Assembly: GCA_020832495.1 (NCBI GenBank)
Contig: JAFIEP010000086.1
Location: 31,741-95,740, forward strand
DNA: 64,000 nucleotides
Direction: 5' to 3'
Origin: Acidimicrobiia bacterium
Lineage (GTDB): Bacteria > Actinomycetota > Acidimicrobiia > Acidimicrobiales > Acidimicrobilacustridaceae
The first letter of the stretch is position 1; every line of letters starts with the position of its first letter. Below are positions 29,703 to 40,034 of this stretch, one piece after another. Made by a program: the position numbers and the translations under genes. Under the pieces are notes generated by a model. It was not told where the DNA came from, ran no database searches, and saw only the letters and a program-made list of their open reading frames with translations.

Positions 29703-30770
29703 TCAGGAGTTCACCGAACCCAAGAACTTGAGCAACAGGTCGCGGTTGAGCGAGCCCTCCTCCTCGGGGATACCGGCCAGCGCTTCCTCACGCTCCTCGG
29801 GCGTGGACGCCTTGGCCGCGGCAGCCACCGCTCGTGCGGCCGCCGGACTCAAGGTGGCCAACTGGCGAGCGATGTCGGCGGCATCCATCTCGGGTTCGGC
29901 GCCGCCGTCGAGGTCGGCGCCCGCCGCTGCGTCGTCGGAGGCCTCGACGAGGGTGTCCTCCTCTGCCAGGGTGTCACTGGGCGACTCGTCGACACTCCAG
30001 CTGTCCTCGACGACCAATCCGTCGGGATCGAACGACTCGAACGACTCGGACTCGGCCCCCTCGACCACCTCGTCGACCCCACCGAATGCGGCGAGGCCCT
30101 CGCCCTCATCGGTGGCCTCCGCCGATTCGGTTGCGACGTCATCGGTCGACTCGGCCGGCGGCGCCACCACGTCGTCGACCTCGGGGACGCTCGGCTCGGC
30201 GACGGGAGCCTCAGGAGCATCGGCAGGGGCATCTCCCACCTCGGCCACACCCAGCTCCACCAGGTCGCGCACCTGGCGCATGACGGCCAGCTCACCCAGT
30301 TCGGTGGCGGCTGCGTAGTCGCCCACCCGCCGGCCACCTTCGACTGCCACCACGGCCTTCCACTGAGCCGCATCCAAGGTGATGCTGTCAGCGGACAGCT
30401 CGGCACGCAGCGACACCCAGGCGTCGAGCGAGGGCACGACGGCCTCGAGTTCCTGCCATTCGGCGAGCATGGCTTCGGCGTCGGTGAGTGCCGTCTCGAC
30501 CTCCACCGGTGCGCCGACCTCGGGCGCCAGCTCGTCCTGGTCGAAACTGAAGTCGCCGTCGGGGAAGCGCAGCAGTTCGAAGAGCACGTCGGTGGGGGTG
30601 GCCGTCGTGGCCGTCGACACGTCGCCGCCCACCAGCTTTCCTTCCACTGCCCACAGGCTCCCCGAGCCACGGGTGCCGGACAGGCGCAGCCGCCCGGTCT
30701 TCGACGTGGACGCCAAGAGACGGAGCACGTCAGCAAGTGCGAACGTCTCGATACTGCCCTGCAGAGCCAC
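29703..30770 (-). CDS. DUF4388 (PATAN-like) protein with acidic C-terminal region
   Basis: Residues 1-100 match the DUF4388 pattern: VALQGSIETFALADVLRLLASTSKTG, then GRLRLSG and a FDFxxD-like FSFDQDEL. The family is associated with signalling and gliding/pilus regulation; no biochemical role is established. Residues 185-310 are very rich in Asp/Glu/Ala/Ser and probably disordered; the end (about 315-355) is helical. GTG 30770 is preceded by GGAGG six bases upstream and begins exactly at the family start, so I prefer it to the frame seven codons longer. It may regulate the neighbouring prepilin peptidase, but that is guesswork. Confidence 0.8.
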   Translation of the reverse strand: MALQGSIETFALADVLRLLASTSKTGRLRLSGTRGSGSLWAVEGKLVGGDVSTATTATPTDVLFELLRFPDGDFSFDQDELAPEVGAPVEVETALTDAEAMLAEWQELEAVVPSLDAWVSLRAELSADSITLDAAQWKAVVAVEGGRRVGDYAAATELGELAVMRQVRDLVELGVAEVGDAPADAPEAPVAEPSVPEVDDVVAPPAESTDDVATESAEATDEGEGLAAFGGVDEVVEGAESESFESFDPDGLVVEDSWSVDESPSDTLAEEDTLVEASDDAAAGADLDGGAEPEMDAADIARQLATLSPAAARAVAAAAKASTPEEREEALAGIPEEEGSLNRDLLLKFLGSVNS

Positions 30771-30872
30771 GTTTGACCTCCGGATCGACACTGCGAACGG
30801 ACTACCTGCTCTCTGTCGGCAGGTTGGCGCCGGTGTGGAGGATTCCGATCAACCTCCCGGCAGCAGCGGAAC

Positions 30873-31727
30873 CTACACGACGGACGAGGCGCCGGTGTCG
30901 GCTGCCTGGCGCATGACCGCCACAGGGGCCGGTCGGCCCGTCCACAGCTCGAAGGCGGCAGCCGCCTGGTGCACCAGCATGCCGAGACCGTCGATGGCGA
31001 CGACGCCCGCTCGGCGAGCCTCGGTCAGCAACTCGGTCTCGAGCGGCTGGTACACCAGGTCCGCCACCGCAGCGACCCCTTCGAGCACCTCGGCGGGGAC
31101 CGGCAGGCCGGGCGTGCCCGCCATACCCACGGGCGTGGCGTTCACCAGCAGGTCGGCGCCGGCCACGTCGGCGGTGGTGCCGAGCCGACCGCGGTCACCG
31201 GCCAGCATCGCGGCCCGGCGCCCGCGCGCCTCGTCACGGTTCACCACCGTGACGGACTCGGCACCGGCCTCGGCCATGGCGGCCACCACAGCCCGGGCGG
31301 CACCGCCGGCGCCGAGGACCACCACCCGACGACCAGCGGGGTCGATGCCCTCGGCTCGCAGCGATGCCACGAACCCGGCACCGTCGGTGTTGTGCCCGAC
31401 GAGCTCCGACCCCTCGACCGCGACGCAGTTCACCGCCCCGAGCGTGGTGGCCGCTCCCGAGCAGCGGTCGACCGCGGCGGCGACCTCGGCCTTGAGCGGC
31501 ATGGTCACCGACAACCCACCCAGCCCGAGTGTGCGCATCGCCTCCACCGCCGCCGCCCCGCCGCCGGCGCCCACCTCCCAACCGGCGAACACCCAGTCCA
31601 GCCCGCAGGAACGAAAGGCGGCGTTGTGGATGGCAGGCGAGCGCGAGTGCCGCACGGGGTCACCGATCACGCCGGCCACGGTGGTGGCGGCGGTCAGCGG
31701 GTGGGACACGCCCGACGGGTCACTCAC
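30873..31727 (-). CDS. aroE: Shikimate 5-dehydrogenase
   Basis: NADPH-dependent reduction of dehydroshikimate. The substrate domain has GDPVRHSRSPAIHNAAF (about residues 22-38) and the Lys of MPLKAEV. The NADP domain has VLGAGGAARAVV and the NRD/R-type phosphate-binding segment VNRDEARGR. Asp of HNTDGAGF completes the active site. It is 284 residues with a GTG start overlapping the mltG stop (GTGA). Confidence 0.96.
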   Translation of the reverse strand: MSDPSGVSHPLTAATTVAGVIGDPVRHSRSPAIHNAAFRSCGLDWVFAGWEVGAGGGAAAVEAMRTLGLGGLSVTMPLKAEVAAAVDRCSGAATTLGAVNCVAVEGSELVGHNTDGAGFVASLRAEGIDPAGRRVVVLGAGGAARAVVAAMAEAGAESVTVVNRDEARGRRAAMLAGDRGRLGTTADVAGADLLVNATPVGMAGTPGLPVPAEVLEGVAAVADLVYQPLETELLTEARRAGVVAIDGLGMLVHQAAAAFELWTGRPAPVAVMRQAADTGASSVV

Positions 31728-33058
31728 TCGAACAGGCCTCGGGCGCGGGATTCGTCGGCCACGCGCAGGAACTCGTCGTAGTTGTTGGTGAAGAAGTGGC
31801 GGCCATCCTCCTCGGCGAGCACGTAGAACAGCCAGTCCCCCTCGGCGGGTGCCAGCGCGGCGGCGATCGAATCGCGCCCCGGCGCGGCGATCGGCCCCGG
31901 CGGGATCCCGAACGAGGCCCGGGTGTTGTACGGCGAGTCGGTGTCGAGCTGGCTCTGGGTGAGGGTCTCGACCCGCTCACCGATGGCGTAGAGCACGGTG
32001 GCGTCGATGTCGAGACGCATGTCGCGCAGCAGCCGGTTGTAGATGACCCGCGCCACCATGGGCTTCTCCTCGGGGATGCGGGTCTCGGACTCGATCATCG
32101 AGGCCACCACCAGCGCCTCGAACGGAGTGATCGGGCGCGAGCCGGCCGCCCCCTCGAGGCGAGCCGTCGCGTCACCCAGCCCCTCCTCGTCGGCCACCCG
32201 GTCGAAGGTGGTCACCATCTCCTCGACCAGTCGCTGGGCGTCGTGGCGATGCTCGTCGAGCACCCGATAGGTGGCCGGGAACAGGAATCCCTCGAGGCTG
32301 GCCCCTTCGGGCTGGTAGCGGGAGCGCACCCGCTGCACCGCAGCATCCCACTCGTCGGGATGCATCTCGGGGTAGGCCTCGAGGACTCGCTCGCGGATCT
32401 CCGAGAGCCACAGACCTTCGGGAATGGTGAGATCGGTGTACGACGGCGCCTGCGGGCCGGCTTCGAGGACGTCGACCACGGCGTGCATGGCGGAGTTGGT
32501 GGTCAGGCCGTCGTACACGCCGGCCTGGAACGGCCCGGCATCACGCCAGCGCACGTAGTAGCGGAAGATGGTGGCGTCGCTGATGATCTCCCGCTCTTCG
32601 AGTTGGCGGGCGATCTGCGCGGTGGTGGCCGCCTGGGGGATGGAGAACTCGACGGACTCCTGCGGCCCGGACGGCTCGAGCTTGCCTCGCACCCACAGCC
32701 CGGCCCCGCCGGCGGCGATGCCGAGCACCACGAAGAACAGCACGGCGACCGTGCCCGCCCGTCGCCAGATGCTGCGGTCGTCGGGGACGTAGACGTAGTC
32801 GCCCTCGAGTGCCGGGTCGTCGTCGTACCATCCGGCGTCGACCGCGTCGGGGTCACCAGCCACCACGTCGTGGGTGTCGGTGGCGTCCCTCTCACCATCG
32901 AGGTGATCCTCGGCCGGCCAATCGGAGGCCCACTCGCTGTCACCTTCAGCCACGGCGTCGGGCGCAACCTCGTCGGGCCAGGGGGTCTCGGTCGCCCCGG
33001 GGTCGGGTGGCCCTGGGACGTCGGTGCCTACGTCGTCGGGGTCGTCAGCCTGGGTCAC
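31724..33058 (-). CDS. mltG: Endolytic murein transglycosylase MltG
   Basis: Membrane-anchored lytic transglycosylase that cuts nascent peptidoglycan strands. A strongly acidic cytoplasmic tail of about 95 residues precedes one transmembrane segment (about 103-122) and the extracytoplasmic YceG domain. Motifs are LEGFLFPATYRV, SMIESET with the catalytic Glu at about residue 323, and SPYNTRASFGIPPGPIAAPG. I start at GTG 33058, preceded by GGAGG nine bases upstream, giving 444 residues and a 14-base overlap with ruvX; an 18-codon longer frame is possible. The acidic cytoplasmic tail is common in Actinobacteria. Confidence 0.93.
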   Translation of the reverse strand: MTQADDPDDVGTDVPGPPDPGATETPWPDEVAPDAVAEGDSEWASDWPAEDHLDGERDATDTHDVVAGDPDAVDAGWYDDDPALEGDYVYVPDDRSIWRRAGTVAVLFFVVLGIAAGGAGLWVRGKLEPSGPQESVEFSIPQAATTAQIARQLEEREIISDATIFRYYVRWRDAGPFQAGVYDGLTTNSAMHAVVDVLEAGPQAPSYTDLTIPEGLWLSEIRERVLEAYPEMHPDEWDAAVQRVRSRYQPEGASLEGFLFPATYRVLDEHRHDAQRLVEEMVTTFDRVADEEGLGDATARLEGAAGSRPITPFEALVVASMIESETRIPEEKPMVARVIYNRLLRDMRLDIDATVLYAIGERVETLTQSQLDTDSPYNTRASFGIPPGPIAAPGRDSIAAALAPAEGDWLFYVLAEEDGRHFFTNNYDEFLRVADESRARGLFE

Positions 33059-33515
33059 CTGGAGGAGCCTCCGCTCGGAGTGGACCGTCGACGCCGCCCT
33101 CGGCGCTGTCACGATCGAGCCAGGCCTGCAACAACACCGCTGCGGCCACCTTGTCGACCACCTTGCGACGGGCCCGACCGTCGAGTTCCAACTCCTGGAG
33201 TCGGCGGTCGGCGATGCGGGTGGTCAGGCGTTCATCGTAGAGGTGAATCGGCACCGGACACACGTCACCCAAGCGCTCCACCTCGGCCAGTACCCCCTGG
33301 GCCGCCGGACCGATCTCGCCCCGGAGATCGATGGGCAGACCGACGACGACCTCGGCGGCCTCCCACTCGTCGACGAGCGCCACGAGCCGGCGGTGATCAC
33401 CCTGCTCGTCCCCGCTGCGTTGCACCACCGTGACCGGCGTGGCCAGGGTGCCGGTCGGATCGCTCACCGCCACACCGATGCGCTTGGAGCCCAGGTCGAT
33501 GGCCAGCACCCGCAC
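33045..33515 (-). CDS. ruvX: Pre-16S rRNA nuclease YqgF/RuvX
   Basis: RNase H-fold protein implicated in 5' processing of 16S rRNA, formerly called Holliday-junction resolvase-like. It has LAIDLGSKRIGVAVSDP (first Asp) at the N-terminus, VVVGLPIDLRGE (Glu/Asp region), and YDERLTT with the later DKVAAAVLLQ containing the last Asp. The length is 156 residues from GTG 33515, one base after alaS. The longer upstream frame runs inside alaS and is rejected. Confidence 0.93.
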   Translation of the reverse strand: MRVLAIDLGSKRIGVAVSDPTGTLATPVTVVQRSGDEQGDHRRLVALVDEWEAAEVVVGLPIDLRGEIGPAAQGVLAEVERLGDVCPVPIHLYDERLTTRIADRRLQELELDGRARRKVVDKVAAAVLLQAWLDRDSAEGGVDGPLRAEAPPGDPG

Positions 33516-33516
33516 G

Positions 33517-36087
<2,571 letters not shown>

Positions 36088-36108
36088 GGCACCCATGGTG
36101 GCCACAGC

Positions 36109-36510
36109 CTAACGACCCCCTCTGACACTGCGGACCCGGCGCCGTGGCGAACGCCCGTGGAGCTCGGTGGACGCGGCCGGCAACTCGAGCGCACGGGTGA
36201 CCCCGCGTTCGCCTCGGGGCAGGGCCATTGGGCGGGTGGTATCCCCCGCCGGCAGGGCCGGGCGGCCCTGCGGCAGACGCAGCGCCCGGGCTGTTCGGAT
36301 CTCGCGCTCCACCTCGTCCGCTTCTCGCCGCACCTCCGAGGCGAAGCCGCCCACCCGGTCGGCCACCTCGTCGACCACCAACACGACGGCGTCGGCCACC
36401 TGTTCTGGCCCGAGCTGCTTGGCGCTCGCCCGCAGCCGGCCGTAGGAGTAGGCGGCGCCCAGGAAGCCGGCGGCCGCGCCGATACCCATCCAGGTGAGTC
36501 GTCGGCCCAT
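36109..36510 (-). CDS. Small membrane-anchored protein, DUF6167-like
   Basis: 133 residues with one N-terminal hydrophobic segment (about 6-23), a predicted helix around 30-75 and an Arg-rich tail. The N-terminal pattern GRRLTWMGIGAAAGFLGA and the location between a DUF948 gene and alaS resemble the small DUF6167 proteins of streptomycetes. No function is established for the family. The start overlaps the stop of the DUF948 gene by one base. Confidence 0.75.
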   Translation of the reverse strand: MGRRLTWMGIGAAAGFLGAAYSYGRLRASAKQLGPEQVADAVVLVVDEVADRVGGFASEVRREADEVEREIRTARALRLPQGRPALPAGDTTRPMALPRGERGVTRALELPAASTELHGRSPRRRVRSVRGGR

Positions 36511-36944
36511 CAGGCCGCCTCACGGCGGGAGGCCGTCGGGGTGGCGCCCACATCGGTGCGGCGGCGCGCCGCACGCCGGGCTCGTCGACGGGCTCGGCGG
36601 TTGCGGCCCCGCGCTGCGCGGCCGGCGCCTCGTAGCAGCGCTACGGCGCGGATCAGGGGATTCGTCACAGTGGCGTCGACGAAGCGGTTGGTGGCGTCCA
36701 ACTCTGCGGTGAGGGCGCAGGCCTCGTCGAGGACCTCGTCGAGCTGGCGGACCTCTCGGGTGGCCTGGGCTGCCGTGCGCTCGAGTTCCACGAGCGCCGC
36801 ATCCAGGCGACGGTCGAGGCGGTCGAGCGTGCGCCGCGTGGCCGCCAGGGCACGCACCAGGGCCACCGTGCACAGCACGGCCACCGCCACCACCACGGTG
36901 GCAGTGATCGCCACGAGCAGCGTGGCCAGGTCCTCGGCGGTCAA
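36510..36944 (-). CDS. DUF948-family membrane protein
   Basis: 144 residues: a transmembrane segment at about 8-31, then a long heptad-like amphipathic helix (about 35-90, DRLDRRLDAALVELERTAAQ) and a very Arg/Ala-rich basic tail. This is the DUF948 layout, general stress-related in Bacillus and of unknown function in Actinobacteria. The start codon is TTG, overlapping the rarA stop (TTGA). The cotranscribed trio rarA, DUF948 and DUF6167-like precedes alaS. Confidence 0.78.
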   Translation of the reverse strand: MTAEDLATLLVAITATVVVAVAVLCTVALVRALAATRRTLDRLDRRLDAALVELERTAAQATREVRQLDEVLDEACALTAELDATNRFVDATVTNPLIRAVALLRGAGRAARGRNRRARRRARRAARRRTDVGATPTASRREAA

Positions 36945-38317
36945 CTGCGCTCCTCGATGCCCTCGGGTGAGGCGGGTCCTCCCCGCGCATCATCGTCGCG
37001 CGGCCGGCCCCCGTCGCGCCGCTGTCGTGCGGACGTGCCCTGGCGACGGGCCGACGACAGCAGCGCCTCGTCACCGTGCGGAGAGGGCTCGTAGTAGCGC
37101 TGTCCGACCAGCACGTCGGGCAGGTACTGCTGGTCCACCCATCCGGAGGGGTCATCGTGGGGATAGCGGTAGCCACGTCCGTGACCGAGGGCGGCGGCCC
37201 CCTGGTAGTGGCCGTCGCGCAGGTGGGCCGGCACCTCCCCCACCGACCGCTGCCGTACGTCGGCGGTCGCCGCCCCGAGCGCCACCGTGACCCGGTTCGA
37301 CTTCGGGGCGGTGGCCAGGTGCACGGTGGCGTGCGCCAGGTTCAGCCTCGCCTCGGGCAACCCCACGAACTCCACCGCTCGAGCGGCGGCGTCGGCCACC
37401 ACGAGCGACATCGAGTCGGCCATGCCCACGTCCTCACTGGCCAGGATGACGAGGCGGCGGGCGATGAAGCGGGGGTCCTCACCGGCCTCGAGCATGCGGG
37501 CCAACCAGTGGAGCGCAGCATCGACATCGGACCCTCGGATGCTCTTGATGAACGCCGACACCACGTCGTAGTGGTCGTCGCTCCCGTACCGCACCGAAGC
37601 GGTGCCCAGGGCCTGGTCCACGTCGTCGGCCACCACGGTCGGGTCCGGGCGCGCCGATGCCAGGGCCATGGCCACCTCGAGGCTGCCCAGGGCACGCCGA
37701 CCGTCGCCACCGGCGCGGGCAGCCAGCAGTTCCACCGCCTCTGGCGTGGCCGACGCCCTTTCCACCTCGAGTGCCCGCTCGAGCAATCGGCGGAGCGCCG
37801 GTTCGGTGATCGGTTCCAACCGGAACAACGTGGAGCGGCTCAACAGTGGCGGGTTCACCTCGAAGTGGGGGTTCTCCGTGGTGGCGCCGACGAGAACCAG
37901 GAGCCCGGATTCGACCCCGGGCAAGAGGGCATCCTGCTGCGCCTTGTTGAACCGGTGCACCTCGTCGAGGAAGAGGATCGTTCCCTGGCCGCGCTCCCCC
38001 AGGCGCTGCCGGGCGCCGGCCAACACGGCCCGCACGTCGGCCACGCTGGCCGTGACCGCCGACAGTTGTTCGAAGTGCTTCGCCGTGGTGTGGGCGCACA
38101 GCTGCGCAATGGTCGTCTTGCCCGTGCCCGGCGGCCCCCACAAGATGACCGACGACAACCGGTCGGCCTCGATGAGCCGCCGTAACGGTCGGTCGGGGCC
38201 CAACAGGTGGTCCTGTCCAACGACGTCGTCGAGCGTGGTCGGACGCAGTCGGGCGGCCAGCGGACCACTGGTGCTCAGGGCCGCTTCCGCTGCCACGCCG
38301 AACAGGTCATCGCTCAC
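36941..38317 (-). CDS. rarA: RarA (MgsA) replication-associated AAA+ ATPase
   Basis: Clamp-loader-like recombination factor acting at stalled replication forks. Walker A is GPPGTGKTT at residues 61-69, Walker B is ILFLDEVHRF at about 112-121, the sensor is GATTENPHFEVN, and the C-terminal domain has SAFIKSIRGSDVDAALHWLARM and RRLVILASEDVGMADS. The 458 residues include an Arg/Gly-rich tail. GTG 38317 lies six bases after TACTGT, a leaderless signature, divergent from the 38368 gene. Confidence 0.94.
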   Translation of the reverse strand: MSDDLFGVAAEAALSTSGPLAARLRPTTLDDVVGQDHLLGPDRPLRRLIEADRLSSVILWGPPGTGKTTIAQLCAHTTAKHFEQLSAVTASVADVRAVLAGARQRLGERGQGTILFLDEVHRFNKAQQDALLPGVESGLLVLVGATTENPHFEVNPPLLSRSTLFRLEPITEPALRRLLERALEVERASATPEAVELLAARAGGDGRRALGSLEVAMALASARPDPTVVADDVDQALGTASVRYGSDDHYDVVSAFIKSIRGSDVDAALHWLARMLEAGEDPRFIARRLVILASEDVGMADSMSLVVADAAARAVEFVGLPEARLNLAHATVHLATAPKSNRVTVALGAATADVRQRSVGEVPAHLRDGHYQGAAALGHGRGYRYPHDDPSGWVDQQYLPDVLVGQRYYEPSPHGDEALLSSARRQGTSARQRRDGGRPRDDDARGGPASPEGIEERS

Positions 38318-38323
38318 TCCGCG

Positions 38324-38329
38324 ACAGTA
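38324..38329 (-). promoter_or_regulatory. Leaderless-type -10 box of rarA
   Basis: TACTGT, six bases, then GTG 38317. It faces a weaker plus-strand CACCAT box at 38356. Confidence 0.6.
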
Positions 38330-38355
38330 CCGCCACCCCAGCCCGATCCGTGTGC

Positions 38356-38361
38356 CACCAT
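38356..38361 (+). promoter_or_regulatory. Weak leaderless-type -10 box
   Basis: CACCAT, six bases, then ATG 38368; first base differs from TAnnnT. Confidence 0.35.
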
Positions 38362-38367
38362 CTTCCC

Positions 38368-39144
38368 ATGAGTGCCTTGGGCATCATTGTGTGGACGTGG
38401 GCCGCGGTCTCGCTCGCGGCATGGATCTGGCTGCGCATCAACAAGCGCAAGGGGCTGGATTTCTTCGGCCGGCCACTCGACGGCGTCACCTCGGGATCGC
38501 CCCACGCCGCCGCCACCGCCGACGAGCTGGCCGCCAAACTGGACCCTCGCCGCGCCAGAGGTGCCCGGTCGGCAACGGCCGCGCCACCGTCCACACCACC
38601 AGCCGCCCCACCGACCTCGACCGCCGGCAGCGACCCACTGGCTCCCGTCCCCATGACCGCCGCCCAGCCCATGGCCCCACCGGTGGTCAATCCTCCGGCC
38701 GGCACCGATGTCACCACGTCGACGGCAGCCATCTGGGGTGACGACGTCCCCACCGACGCCCCGCCGAGCGTCCGCAGCGACGGCCCTGACCGGACCGACC
38801 CCAACCGGTCCGCCTCGGTGGTGGACGCGTTGCAAGGTGTGTCATGGCCGTGTGACCTGACGCCGCTGGTGGACATGAACGCTCCCTCGCTCGCCACCCG
38901 CCGGGCCACCTTCACCACCGGCTCGGCCGACGGTCCGACCGTCGGCGCGGCTGTGGCAGCGGCGTTGCGGAAAGCCGGCTTCATCGTGTGGAGCCCCTCG
39001 GCGGGCACGCTCATGGCTGACCGCGCCCCGGACCGGGTCGAGTTGGTGCTCTACCCGCGGGCCGCCCTGGCCGCCATCGCCGGCCAACGTCGATTCCCCG
39101 ACGTGCCCACCAACAACGTGCTCATCGAGTGCGAGGTGATCTGA
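38368..39144 (+). CDS. Membrane-anchored protein of unknown function
   Basis: Not recognised. 258 residues: transmembrane segment at about 4-22 (IIVWTWAAVSLAAWIWL), a basic stop-transfer RINKRKG, a long Pro/Ala/Thr-rich linker (about 55-150), then a compact C-terminal domain (about 160-258) with ATRRATFTTGS and a repeated alternation of short strands and helices. The single-pass topology puts the C-terminal domain in the cytoplasm if the N-terminus is outside. ATG 38368 was chosen because the hydrophobic segment begins there. Its 3' end overlaps the convergent oxidoreductase gene by 23 bases. Confidence 0.75.
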   Translation: MSALGIIVWTWAAVSLAAWIWLRINKRKGLDFFGRPLDGVTSGSPHAAATADELAAKLDPRRARGARSATAAPPSTPPAAPPTSTAGSDPLAPVPMTAAQPMAPPVVNPPAGTDVTTSTAAIWGDDVPTDAPPSVRSDGPDRTDPNRSASVVDALQGVSWPCDLTPLVDMNAPSLATRRATFTTGSADGPTVGAAVAAALRKAGFIVWSPSAGTLMADRAPDRVELVLYPRAALAAIAGQRRFPDVPTNNVLIECEVI

Positions 39145-40024
39145 GCGACCACTGGCGCACGCGCTCGACCTGCTCGGCGAGCCGCGCCTCGTCAGCGGCC
39201 ACACCACGCAGCCGGACATCGGTGACCCCGGCTGCCACGAGGTCAGCGAAGCGATCGGGGTCGTCGGGCATGGTGGCGGTCACCTGTAACTGATCGCCCG
39301 AACGCCCGGCAGCGGCCAGGGCAGCACGCAACCTGGCGATGCCGGGAGCAGGATCGTCGGCGTCGTCGCCCCAGGGAATCCAGCCCGAGCCGAAGCGGAC
39401 CACCCGCTCGACCACCCGCCGGTTGGTCGACCGCCCGCTCACCCAGACGGGGACGCCACCGGCCTGCAACGGCTTCGGCATCTGGTGCACCGGGCCGGTG
39501 GGCAGGTCGAGCACGGGCTCGGTCCACAGTGACCGGCATGTGGCCAGGCACTCGTCGAGCAGGCGTCCGCGCTCCTCGAAGCCCAGGCCCGCGGCGTCGT
39601 ACTCCGCCCGCTGCCACCCGACGCCGACCCCGAGATCGACCCGCCCGCCGCTCAGGACGTCGAGGGTGGCGACCGTCTTGGCCAGCACCACCGGCCGCCG
39701 CAGGGCAGCCTGCAGGATCGAGGTACCGAGGCGGATGCGCGTGGTCCGCGCCGCCACGGCGCTGAGCACGGTCAGCGGCTCCAGCCATTCGCCGTCGGAC
39801 CCCGTGGGCTGGGTGCCACCCACCCGCCCCCCGAGCTCGGGACGGGCATAGTCATCGAGCGCCTCGCCGAACGCCACGTGGTCCGACACCACGAGGCGGT
39901 CCACCCCAGCTCGTTCGATCATCTCGGCGGCGTCGAGCAGCGTCGACCACGAGCCCTGGCCGGCCTCGGCGAAGGTCCGCAGCGTCACCGACACCTGTGG
40001 GACGGCCGGCGGTTTGCTCCTCAT
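39122..40024 (-). CDS. LLM-class F420-dependent oxidoreductase
   Basis: TIM-barrel luciferase-like flavin/F420-dependent oxidoreductase, 300 residues. It shows DHVAFGEA near residue 45, the family stretch RTTRIRLGTSILQAALRRPVVLAKTVATLD (about 90-119), the LSGGRVDLGVGVGW loop and GGVPVWVSGRS. Substrate unknown; this superfamily is greatly expanded in Actinobacteria. The start ATG lies ten bases after the aspS stop, so it may be a downstream member of that transcript. It overlaps the convergent 38368 gene at the 3' end. Confidence 0.85.
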   Translation of the reverse strand: MRSKPPAVPQVSVTLRTFAEAGQGSWSTLLDAAEMIERAGVDRLVVSDHVAFGEALDDYARPELGGRVGGTQPTGSDGEWLEPLTVLSAVAARTTRIRLGTSILQAALRRPVVLAKTVATLDVLSGGRVDLGVGVGWQRAEYDAAGLGFEERGRLLDECLATCRSLWTEPVLDLPTGPVHQMPKPLQAGGVPVWVSGRSTNRRVVERVVRFGSGWIPWGDDADDPAPGIARLRAALAAAGRSGDQLQVTATMPDDPDRFADLVAAGVTDVRLRGVAADEARLAEQVERVRQWSLRSPRTR

Positions 40025-40034
40025 CTGCAGGCTC

